Notes under the pieces: model-generated | Seen by the model: the letters and a program-made list of their open reading frames with translations, nothing else | The model's database searches: none | What the model was told of the DNA's origin: nothing | Source: Phalacrocorax aristotelis | Lineage: Eukaryota > Chordata > Aves > Suliformes > Phalacrocoracidae | Assembly (NCBI RefSeq): GCF_949628215.1 | Contig: NC_134277.1 | Coordinates: 32,935,058-32,999,057 of the forward strand | Length of the DNA: 64,000 bases | Direction: 5' to 3' | Made by a program: the position numbers and the translations under genes | In this document: in pieces, positions 12,882 to 23,400 of the stretch | Layout: the number at the start of each line of letters is the position of its first letter | How positions within the stretch are numbered: the first letter of the stretch is position 1

Positions 12882-15800
12882 CTAGAAGGAACAGTACAAA
12901 AACAGAGAAAGTAGACATAAATTACTAAATAAAAGCACAGATATCTCCATGAAACAAAGAAATTCATATCAAAAGAAATTCAAGATGGCTAAATAAAGCA
13001 TCTCTCAATACAGTCAAGTACATGTTTTCCTGTGTTTATTAGCACTCTAGCCCTAAACAGAGAATTACATGAGATGATCTCTACCAGTACATGGATGTCA
13101 ACCAAAGTAACTGGAATTCTGGGAAGGGACTTGCTTCCAACAACCAGTTTGCAGAGAGGGTAAAAAAAAAGCTCCTTCTGATAACCCTTCAAAAAGCCTT
13201 CAAAACATTTCTTACTCCAGCCTCATTCCTAGCTTCAAATGTAACTTCTAAATAGTCGGCTACAACCTTTTATTTCAGCTTTCTCTAAATTCAGTCTCCA
13301 GTAAGTTGGTAAATCCTGGGACACGGAATACTCCATGTTCTACTGTGCCATATACTGCATACAAGTGAATAAGATGATCAAGAAAAACTCTGAAACAAAG
13401 ATCACTACCAAAAGAGGCATGAGCGGTAATTGACAGATAGCTGATGAATCAAAACTGTGACACTTGAATATTGCCAGGAAATATTATACTGGTAGTTTAC
13501 AAAAAATATATACACACATACACACGCAAAGGTTTCTGCTCTAGGAAGCTAGCAAAATGTAAAAACATAGCAATGATAGGTAAAATTGTCATAATATGAA
13601 AAAGCATATTTTTAGAGAACTTCAAACTTCTACTGTTGGTATCAGCCTAACTCTACAATTGAGAGGGGGTGTGTGGTGAAGGAGAATGACCCACAACCCA
13701 CAAGATTAAAACCAGCCATAACTGAAGTTAGGCTGAAGTCATACTTGTGCCAAAGGACCTAGGAACACAAATTATAGTCACATGTGGCATAGCGTACTTC
13801 AAAATAACGGAAATACTGTAATTCAAATCCAGCTATTTGAGTGTCTTATTTCCTAAATGCTATGTAGAGAGCATAAGAAAGAATTTTAAATGGTCTTATT
13901 TTCTTCCTGTGTCTCCACAGATGACAGGAGGTTTTTTTAGCATGACAGACAAGAAACTTATCAGATAAGCAATGAATTCAAAAACAAATTACTATTTACT
14001 ATATTGAAGTTACTCAAGTGTAGCTTACACATCCAACTGGGAAGGAAGAAAGACAAGTATGGTATATTCTCTCAGTTAAAACTAGTAAAGCTATTGAAAC
14101 TAATTTTGCAGACACAAGATGGACTAAGGTACTATATACTTTCAGTTAGAAAATAAGAGTAAGAAATTTACAGTTCAGAAATACACAGGCTCAAGGTACT
14201 GCTTTCTACAATAACACAAGAGAAGGCATTGCCTAGGAACTATCCTTACTCCAAAAGCAGTCATCTGTGATACAAACCACTCCCCTAGAACTATGTGAAA
14301 CAACAGAGCATCCTCCACATTCTGTACATTTTTTTATAACTAATAGAACTCCATGGAAAATTATTTCAATTAATTTTAAAATAACTTTTCAAAATAAAAT
14401 AAATGGAAGTGCTATTAGCACTCTTCAAAAGAAAAATATTTGTCCCTAGGTTCATTTTATTATTAACAAAGGCATAAAATACCACCAAACCAACATATTC
14501 TCAGCATTTTTAAGTACTGAAATTCTTCAAATGTAAAATCTGAAGTAATTTGATTTCAAGTTTCATTTCAACTTGTCACCCACCACAGGTTCATCAAAAG
14601 GTTTTCAAATCTCTCAAATGAGTCCTGGCATAGTCTTACATTTAGCCACAAAACTTAGCACCTCTGCATGACTTTAACTCAGAACTAAGGCAAACTAATT
14701 GGATTCATGTTGGTGGTTCTTTTGAATATTGAGAGTCAGCCATTAAAATAAGGCAAAATTCAGGAAGAGCTATCTCACACTAAATGAGAATAAGAGCTCT
14801 GCACTTCTATTTGCAGAAAGACTATAGCCTTACACAGTTCGCAGAAACAGTGGACAGTCTGCACATGCACTAGTGACTGTGTAAGAAAAGCACTGACATT
14901 TCCCATTCTGGAGTCAAATGAAACAGATTATGAGGCAACTGGGTAGTACACAGCATCTTATGAGAAGAAGGGAAGAGAACAGAAGTACTGGCCAGCCTAT
15001 GATAAATCTCTGCACAGGGGGTGGAATGGCTCAAGGCCTCCAGTGGTACAATACACCGAAAAGTGACAGGATGCGGTCACAGCTCCACCCTGTGTCTGGA
15101 TAAACACATTTATAAACTTGAGTATGTCCTCCTTAAACTCATTCTGGACTAATGATCTATAATTAGAGCTGGGATTTAGAAATGCAGCTTATTCATATAT
15201 GAGCATAAAGATATCTTCTAGATTGATCAGGTACAAGAACAGCTTAGGCTCTGAAGCCTAACACATCCCACCAAAACTCATGAAAGGTTAATTCAGTAAA
15301 GTATGCTGCAAATTCTCATGAATGAGAACTGTGCACCACACAGGTCCTTACTCTTTTAAAGATCTGCTTATGGAAATGTTGCAAAGTGTTTTAATGAAGC
15401 AGAAAGATATCAGTATACACTCAATCTGGCAGTAAATGAATTTTTTTCCCTTCCTCAATTTGTCACGCCCTTTTCTCCAGAAATACTCCATACTAAAATA
15501 ATAAGCTCAGGAACTGCTGAGAACCAGTTTAAAAGTAGTGAACACCCTTTCCATTTTATAACTGTAATATTAGATCAAGATAATGCAAGCTTCAGAAAGA
15601 AGCAGCACAAGGCATGAAAAAGATCAGAATACTGTACCCCAATGTGCTTTAACATGCACCAAAGACAGAACTCTAGTGCTTCCGTACAACATAGGCTGTA
15701 GTTCTGAAGTGGAAAATCAGGTCTCATCAAATGAAACAAAAGTAACAACCCCATTTATAATCACTTTACAACTGTCCTGGGAGGACCTCAATAATAATAA

Positions 15801-18800
15801 AAGGAAAATAATAAGGCAGAAAAAGACTTTATGTTTGTTTCCTGCGACTGTCCTTCTTGTTGTCACCTACAGACAGGCAGACCAGCTGCCTAGTAGAAAA
15901 TAATATTGTTTCCATCGAATTTCAAACAAACGTACATACATTTACATTAGCTGAGCTAGAACTCAAAGTAAAGGAGCTCATTAACTCAGCAACAGATTAA
16001 GCTATTACATGACTTCACATCAGAGACTGCAGAGGAAATGAAATAACTGATGAGTTATGCTCTGAGACTGTATCACCTAAATGGCATGCTCAAGTACAAA
16101 TGTGACTGCGGTTTAACCCTCTATCAGTTCACTCAGATACAAACCAGTGCTGAGCCTGAAATCTGACATATGGCTTAAATACTCACACTCAGTTCCTCGA
16201 AACTCTTACCCAAACCAGTAACAACCTATCTAACATAATCTACTGAAATTGGCAGTTGTATCAGCAAAACGATCACAGAATCACAACCGGGCAGCCACTG
16301 CTGAGGCAGCTTTAGTAGGGTAAGATATGATCTTTCACTGCCACAGAAACTCTTCAGAGGTACAAGATAAATCATATTACTTTTGCTGATCTTACTATTC
16401 AAGCACCAACTGAGAAAAAGAACTGTCAAGAACAAAATGCATTCGCAGAATGCAAGCATAACTTCCTTTTGCTCCGTAACAGCTTTGATGTGACTTTATT
16501 GATAAATGAAAAAATATATGAATACGTATATATCTTTTAGTGTACAAAAATGGAAGCAGGAAGCTTTTAAGCCTGAAAAGTTTCACAGGTACATTAAGGA
16601 AGTTTTGAGCATCTCATGTACAGAAGCCATCCATTTTTTTCCTGAAAGAAAATGTTCCTTATTCCTTATTAGTCAGGCAAGACAAGAGAGATATCTTCAT
16701 AAAGTTAAAACAAGTGGATTGTTTGCTATGATTAACTTATTCTTGAAATTGCTTATAAGCTAAAAATAATGATAACCGGAGAAAAAAACCTATCACAATA
16801 GATAAATTTAACAAAACTGTAATGGTGTGACTGTAGAGCCAGTGAACATGCATCAGCCAACAGGGAAAAATACTTGGCAAATAAACTCCACAAGACACTT
16901 CCAAAGAGGCGATTCTTTGGAAGCTTCCCCAGGTGATGGTTTTTTTGATAACAGGCTACCTGTTTTAAGAGACTACAATTACAGTAAACAAAGTAAACAA
17001 AACTGAAACCTTCATCGAAAGTTTTTTCCTGCTTTCCTCTTTCATAATTTCTCACAGTACTTTCAACAACCGGCAAAATATGAGCATAGCAAGAATAGCA
17101 GCAGCTTATTTGTCCCACAATTATTTTAAAATCAACCTTTACGTTAGTCTGTCTTCCTCTCTATCACTTTAGTAAAATATGTGTGCACATGTGCATAGAG
17201 AGCTGAGATTCCTCACTCAGAAAATTAAATGGAAACGTCCTGTTCTAAACAAACATACACACAAAAAAATAATAAAATTAAGGAAGAACCCTGCTTGTTT
17301 GTGGAGAAGCAAAAAGGACGAATGCCATTCTAGTTCTGTTGAACTTGATGCAAAAGCCTTACATAGTTCAACAAAAGCAGAAACAAATCCAACGGGAAAA
17401 ACAGACTCCTAAGTTATCTAACACACATTAATTTTACCCCCAAGGTAGAACATGACCTTCCTATCAGACCCACTGCACCGGCAATAAAGCCCAATAATTT
17501 TTCCTCACCCTATTTTTTCTCACCTCCTCTTCCTAAGGGCACCATCTTTGATTATTACTGGCAGGCCAATGTCCCACGTGCTGTCATCCTATGCAACAGG
17601 TTGCACTACTTATTAATTCTTGTCTGCCAGTTTTTCCACATCAGTATTTAAGATTCTCACTACTTTCAGTTGAACAGTATAAAAATCCTTTTCTCATGAT
17701 TTTTAAAAAACACATGCAAAGTAGCTGCAAATCCTGACTTATGTATTTCTATCTATATGTTGCTATGTTTTTTCCAGACTAAAAAAAAAAGCTCAAAAAT
17801 AGCTGCAGCAGCTGAGATAGCCTGCAATAACTTCTGTTGAACTGGTTAATGAGTCAGTGATTCATTCAATTACAGCAGATCAACAATAGACATCAGAAGA
17901 CAATATCAAGCTAAACACAGAAAATCTGCCACTTTTGTGTCACAGATTATGTGACAAGCTGCAGTTCTTCAGTATCACATTTTTGCACGTACATTTGCTC
18001 AAAGAAAAAGGTACCTCTTTTACAATTTTAGAGTCAAAAGTAAAAGTGTTAAGATGAAAATGAAAGCCTTTCCAAGCTTCAGAGTACATCTGTTCCCAAC
18101 TCCCCATACAAACCAGGCAACACTCCAATTCAGTGCAGAGATGGCAGAAAGCTCTGCCTGTGAGAGCACTGGCACCAGTTATTGCACTCCCAAAGTTAAG
18201 CAAAAGCACTAGGTTGTTAATCTCACCATCAACTTGGGATCACGCGCCTGGTTGGACTGTACAATTAGAATTCAACCTTCTAATTTTTTGCAGCTTTAGG
18301 ACATAAATATAACACTGTTGCCCAAAGAACTGTTATTTTCCCAGGAACTGTTATTTGCTTCCAGCTTACTGGCAGCAAAAATGAAAGATTTTTTTTTTTT
18401 TTAATTAAAAATGTTTTATTTTCCTATGAATATCATTTCCTTCCCAAACCTCACACTGTTCTCTTTTCCAGGTCTCCAACATACTGAGTGAGAATATTAT
18501 TCTTCTCTGTAGATTCCCATGACATTTTGGCAGAAATTGCAGCTGTGACAAGCTTTGGATTGGAGGTTTTGCTTACTGATGTGTTTAGCTTTGTGACTAG
18601 CTGATGTTGAAAATTAAATAAAGAAAACAAGCAATATTTCTTTCATAAAGTAACAAGTGACCTGAGGGAAGCCTCTCTGGGTGGGAATGGAAAAAGACTC
18701 CCAATTTTGATGTTGTACAAGTTTCCATGAGTTAAGAACTCTGGGAGATGTTGGCAGTCCCATTTCTTTTCAGCACCCTCCGTTCCTCCCCATTTGTTTT

Positions 18801-19133
18801 CTCTAAAACCTAAGGTTTGTTTTTCTACATGTTACTGCAAAACATCCAGAACACATCTGACACTCCACCTTACCTGCAGTGTTTCAAGTGACACTAGATA
18901 CAAGGCTTACATTATGTTAACATTTGACAATAATGCATTAACTGTCAGTCACATGCCTAGAACTCAACTGTCTTATGAAAAGGAAAAACCTGACTGCGAA
19001 GATATCCCATTACTGAGATTCTTTGCTCCAACGTAAACAAAGAAAAGTTATACAGGCAGCCTCACACTACATGAGCTATCATTTTCTAGCCCAGAAACCG
19101 TAAGGTTTAAGTAATGGGGCTTGCACTTAAAGC

Positions 19134-19203
19134 AAGGTTTATGGTTGGACTTGAGGATTTTAAGGGTCTTTTCCAATCTCCATGATAATACGATTCTGTG
19201 ATC
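19134..19203 (+). repeat. CR1 LINE 3'-end fragment
   Basis: About 70 bases match the 3' terminus of avian chicken-repeat-1 LINEs. Diagnostic pieces in order are ATGGTTGGACTTGAGGATTT, AAGGGTCTTTTCCAA and GATTCTGTGATCT, close to the usual CR1 ending of the form GGTTGGACT..GATGATCTTAAAGGTCTTTTCCAAC...ATTCTATGATTCT. Only the tail remains, as expected for the 5'-truncated insertions these elements make. It lies inside CRPPA intron 1, antisense to the gene. The match is from memory of the consensus. It is the best single pointer to a bird, though related CR1s occur in crocodilians and turtles. Confidence 0.85.
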
Positions 19204-19239
19204 TTAAACAAAGCCAAGGGGGCACTTAAGCCTCCTGCT

Positions 19240-19311
19240 AAGTCAGGGCGTTCCACCACAGACTATATGATGAAGCATAATGCAGTGCTCTAGACCACTG
19301 AACTATTCCCA
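19240..19311 (-). repeat. tRNA-derived SINE remnant (tRNA-like head)
   Basis: Read on the minus strand, 19310-19284 gives a tRNA-like D-arm of the form TAGTTCAGTGG..TAGAGCACTG, which fits an RNA polymerase III A box. About 25 bases later GGTGGAACGCCC sits where the T-arm and B box should be, but matches the B-box consensus poorly. There is no good acceptor stem and no clean cloverleaf, so this is not a working tRNA gene. It looks like the head of an old tRNA-derived SINE, inserted opposite to the neighbouring CR1 piece. The family is not identified. Confidence 0.45.
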
Positions 19312-19901
19312 TTGTGAAGAGTGGGTCTTTTTTCCAGGCCTCTGGACACCGAGACCATCTCCCATGGCTATGGCACAGTAGATTTTCTTTCAGTGCCCCT
19401 GGAGAGTATCACGCCTGCCTCCAATGGCAATGGTAGGCTTGCACCTCACCAAACCAGCCGCTGCAGCGACAGAAACCCTCAAGCTTCGAGGTCGAGGGCC
19501 TGGAGCAGACCTCCAGCAGCAATGGAAAGTGGCAGCACCTGAAGGCGTGGGCAGCGCCGGGGACGTGGATGCCAGAGCCCGGCAGGGGTGGGGCGGGGAG
19601 AGCGCCCGGTCCCTCTGCCCCGGGGAGGCGGCCCGGCCGCAGCTCGGAGCACGCCGCTCCGCGCCAGGCCCACCTGCGCCCAGCCCCTTCTGACACATTT
19701 GGGCCGCGGGGGGTGAAGGAGGGAAGACCCCACCGGCACACAAAACCAAACCCCCCGAGGCGCGGCCGCTCCCCGGACGGCCGGGCGGCTGCCGGCGGCT
19801 TTTGGGCACTGGGGCACGGCGAGGACCGGCGGCCGGGCCTCAAGCGGCAGGGGAGGCCCGCAGGGCGCGGAGGGGGAGCCAAGCGGCGCCGGCCTCGTTA
19901 C

Positions 19902-20068
19902 CTCTCCATCGCCCGCACCGTGTAGCTGACGAGCGGCCTCCCTTGCACGGCGCAGAACTGCTTGGGGGTGGCGCTACCCAGGCGCTCCCCGCTCCCGCCT
20001 GCCGGCAGCACAGCCGCCACCGGCGTGACGGCGGGCCCGGCGCCGCCGCTCCCGCTGCCGGGCTCCAT
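19902..20068 (-). CDS. CRPPA: CRPPA exon 1: N-terminus with the CTP-binding loop
   Basis: This first coding exon runs from ATG at 20068-20066 to the donor AG|GTAACG at 19902/19901. It has 167 bases: 55 codons plus two bases of Arg56. The nucleotidyltransferase signature [18 protein letters not shown] occupies residues 21-38. The glycine-rich loop, Arg29 and Lys36 belong to the CTP-binding site of the IspD family. It is followed by a conserved strand and helix ending SYTVRAME. The 20 residues before the signature are Gly/Ala/Pro-rich, about 28 fewer than I recall for human CRPPA. I chose this start because it gives a compact leader beginning MEPG, similar to human MEAG, with G at +4; position -3 is C, so the context is only fair. 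The frame stays open upstream to another ATG at 20434, so a longer N-terminus cannot be excluded from sequence alone. Confidence 0.93.
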
Positions 20069-20370
20069 CTGCGCCGCGGCCACTCCGCTCCCCCTAGCAG
20101 CGGGAACGCGGCCGGCACGGCGCAACCGCCCGCGCGCCTGTTTTATTTGCCCGCGATCCAAAGAATCCAGCGCCCGCCCGCATGCCTGCCCCCAGCGGGG
20201 ACCAGGCCCTACACCTCGCCCACCCCGCGCTGAGACGTGTGGGCCCGGGCGCGGCCGGGCAGCCCTGCAGCGTACGACCAGGCCGCGGGGTTGGGGGGCG
20301 GAACGCCAGCCCGGGACACCCCAGCAGGGAAGCAGCCAGCACACATCAGCACGCCCCGACCACAGCGGCC

Positions 20371-20412
20371 ATTGGCCCTTTAAATGCCACCGATTCCTCA
20401 GAGCGCATGCGC
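20371..20412 (-). promoter_or_regulatory. CRPPA: CRPPA promoter motifs: CCAAT box and NRF1 site
   Basis: An ATTGG at 20371-20375 reads as a CCAAT box (GGCCAATGGC) on the minus strand, the direction of CRPPA. Further upstream, GCGCATGCGC at 20403-20412 is a perfect palindromic NRF1 motif, typical of CpG-island housekeeping promoters. No TATA box is placed to serve CRPPA. From the usual CCAAT spacing, transcription probably starts around 20.27-20.32 kb, leaving a 5' UTR of roughly 200-250 bases. The start site is inferred. Confidence 0.55.
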
Positions 20413-20452
20413 GGGCGGGCCGAGTGACTCCCACCTGCGCCCGGTCGGGGTG

Positions 20453-20461
20453 GGTGGTGGC

Positions 20462-20495
<34 letters not shown>

Positions 20496-20496
20496 T
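20453..20496. repeat. (GGC)n trinucleotide tract next to a CG dinucleotide run
   Basis: An almost pure GGC/GGT tract, with about ten uninterrupted GGC units from 20465, is followed at 20500-20510 by an alternating CG run. It lies upstream of the inferred CRPPA start site, inside the CpG island. Tracts like this tend to vary in length between individuals, and the CG run is the kind of sequence that can adopt Z-DNA. It creates a polyglycine open frame on the plus strand that should not be called a protein. Confidence 0.9.
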
Positions 20497-23400
20497 GTTC
20501 GCGCGCGCGCGGCCCGGGGCCGTTAGGCGCGGGGCGGTGCGGCGCGGCCTGCGGAGGGCCGGTGGGAGGTGATGACCGTTGTGTCCCGCCTCGGGCTCCG
20601 CGGGTCCGGGTAGGGTGCTCTGTGTCAGTCAGGAAATAAATAACTGGTGTTTGAAGCCGAGGGGAAGGCGGGCCGAGCCGGGCCCCAGCCCCCGGCCTCC
20701 AGAGCAGTGCTTCTCCACGGGCTGGCAGAAGGTGCCCGCCAAAACCTGGCGTGCGTTGCCCTTATGCTAAGAGGGAGAGATTGCAATAGCAGCGGTCAGT
20801 TCACTGGGAGAAGCTGGGATGTTGCAGCTCATCTTACGGTGTTACTGTAGCAGTAGCTGAGACAGGTTGATCGGAAAATCCCCAGGGCTGATAGCCCTTA
20901 TGCAGAGGAGGCACAGCCCAGGGAAGAGGGGGCTTACTAAGCATGGCATCAGGTCACTCATCTGTAGTCAGCAAAATAGGTCTCAGGTTGATATGTCTGG
21001 CTTCACTGTAAATCTTAGGCTCTAACTTGAGTGTATTTAAGTACTAATGCTACACTTATCTGAAAATTTTGGACATCTCACTGTGAAGATAGCCTTGCAA
21101 ATCTGAAAGAACTGTTGTGAGCGTGTTGCTGCTTATCAGGAAGCAGTGAGGGCCAGCCACTCCAAAAGGGAAGGGGAGCCTGGAGCGGAGCACAGTGTCG
21201 AGGCAGATGAGAACAGTAGCCTCACCAGAGATCCATCCATCACCAGGATGCGAAGCATGAGTCAACGTCAGGATCAGGGCCACGGGGTCAGGCGTAGTCG
21301 AGTGACCACCAGGTAAGGTCTCAGCAAGGCAGCAGGTCCCAGGGCAAGCCAGGAAGCTAAGCCAGTGGGTGTGCATCAAGGTCAGGGAGATACCAGACCA
21401 AGTGCAGACGTAGGGGGCAAAACAGTAAAGAATTTGCTTAACAGTAGCTCCCAAGGGAAAAGGAGAAAAGGAGGGTCAGGCCCTTGCTTCCAGCTTTCTT
21501 CATAACAGCTCTTAATAGTGGAAGAGCTGCCTTTGGTCTTGGCAAGCTAAATTCCTTAACTCAGCCAACTAAACTTCTTGAAGGTAGGTGTACTTAGGGC
21601 CCTAACACTGTCCTTTTTGATACTACTTTTAGATAAAAATCACTCTCTTACATGCACGCTGTCCTAAAATGACCAAAGACTTCAGAGCCTGCAGGATTTT
21701 TTGATCTTTATATCTTTGAGAAGCTAACTTATTTACAGCTTTTGGGGTTTCTCTTAGTTGTGTTAAGAGGAACCTAAGTAGAACGCATATGGAGGCTTTT
21801 CTGAGGACTAGGTCTGATTGAAAAAGCGGCATGGAAGGAAGCTGGTAATGGCCTAGCTAGGCTGTTTTGCCAGTGCCACCTGTGGACTGGTGTAAGATGA
21901 CGATACGTGATCGCAAAGGCATCATAAGTAGGACTCATAAAATAGGAGCGAAGTGATCCCCGCTAGCAAAGGCAGAGTTCACAGATACCCTTGAAACCTA
22001 CAATCGGAGGAAAGTTCTGGAAAATTAGTACTGTGGAGAACACAGGTACTATACATGCAGTAGTGTCTTGACAGTTAAGGCAATCACATCAGCTCATATC
22101 ATGAAGTGAAACATGAGAGGGTCTGATGGCAAACAGAGGAAAGTATTTTCAATGAAAATATACGTACGTGTCTTGTAGATAATGATGTCTCCAGAAGCTT
22201 CTGTAAGGAACAAATGTATTATCAAAGGCATTGAAGGAAATGGGCACAGAAGAGGAAAGAATAAGAGTTATACAGATTGCTGAAAAACTTATGGAATAGA
22301 GACCCTTTTCACCAGTGAAAGCATTAGGTAGAAGTTGAACTGCCTTCCTCCCGATAAATGTCTCATTGTCTTCTGGATTGTTTGTCATGTGGGATTTTTA
22401 TTTTTTAGAAAATCCATTGGCTCAGAAACTGTGTTTACGTGTTTCTTTTCCTTTTCAATGGGTCTTATATTTTGTTTTCTTGGAAGTTATTTCTGTACAC
22501 CTAATTCCTAAATGATGACATATATTTGTCCATTGTCTTTTTTCAGGACTTCCAAGTTTGCCTTGCCTCTTCCCCTCTGTGAAGACTGCCGTCCATTCAG
22601 CATCACTTCTTTGTTATCAGATGCCCAAAATGATTTTTTTCTTCTTTACGTAGGCACCTCCAGCATCCACAATCATCCTGGATCACATAGGTTACATTAT
22701 TCTGACTTTTGCTTGCAGCAGTTCTATACAAACATGTTCATGGCAGGTTATTTTGCAACGTTCCCAAGTTTTCAGTTTTTTCAGCATAACAGATCTTCTA
22801 ACCTCCATTTATAAAGCACACAGACATTAATCTAGTCAACTGTAGGTGATTTTCCAGACTTTTATCTTGTTTGCATTATTATAAGGAGTGAAATAAGGTC
22901 TTTTTAGTTCCCATGGCTCCTCGCACTGTACATTGGTTCCTGGGGGGTAGGTAGGTAGGATGTTCACAAACACAAACACAACCTTCAGAACTATTTTCCC
23001 CTTCCTTCTTGACATTATTGTTTTGCACCTCTTCCCCCTACTCCAATGGTCTGTTGTGCCTAGCACCTTCTCTGTTGCCCAGTGTTTCCCCACTTCATTT
23101 CTTTCACACGTATTAATTTCTTCTGTGAAGGAAAAAAGGCAAGAGAGATTGAGGAAAGAAGACTGCATGCCAAAACTGGTTCTATTCTTGTTCTGAAGCT
23201 CATTTTCCTTATTATGCTACATGGATGAGGCTTGCTCTGTCCAGAAGAAATTATATTTGATAATAATTTTCATGGATACAGACTTCAGTGTCATCAAATA
23301 TGTTGTATATTTATGCTGAGATTTGATGATCCAGCCAAAGAGCACTTTGAAGCTGCCTTTGGCTACACTCAAACATCAGATGTCTCAGAAGTTTTCATGC

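Larger units (their letters stand above)
12882..19901 (-). other. CRPPA: CRPPA intron 1
   Basis: This 7.0 kb intron is bounded by the exon 1 donor AG|GTAACG and the exon 2 acceptor TTCTAG|G. The split Arg codon is restored across it (AG plus G). Most of it is plain AT-rich sequence, with a 14-base T run at 18389-18402 and short dinucleotide stretches near 13500. Its last 800 bases before exon 1 hold a CR1 3' end, a tRNA-like SINE remnant and the edge of the CpG island. I see no other exon. The longest open frames, around 15583-15903 and 16753-17118, have no recognisable domain. Confidence 0.9.
19480..20720. promoter_or_regulatory. CRPPA: CpG island spanning CRPPA exon 1 and promoter
   Basis: GC content jumps from the AT-rich intron to very GC-rich, CpG-dense sequence, then falls again after about 20720. 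The island covers CRPPA exon 1 and at least 600 bases upstream. This fits a TATA-less housekeeping-type promoter. GC richness also creates many long overlapping open frames on both strands here; apart from CRPPA exon 1 they show repetitive Ala/Gly/Pro/Arg composition and are not believable proteins. Edges are estimated by eye. Confidence 0.85.

Noticed and set aside
19240-19311. Functional tRNA gene
   Set aside because: The A-box-like D-arm is good, but the B box is poor, there is no paired acceptor stem and no cloverleaf. A SINE remnant is more likely.
19390-20639. Many overlapping open frames of 60-225 codons on both strands
   Set aside because: They are a by-product of stop-poor CpG-island sequence, with Ala/Gly/Pro/Arg-rich translations and no domains. 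Only the CRPPA exon 1 frame matches a known family.
21240-21430. G/A-rich stretch with repeated TCAGG words, possibly a minisatellite or LTR
   Set aside because: No consistent unit length and no terminal structure could be drawn. The 132-codon antisense open frame across it has no domain.
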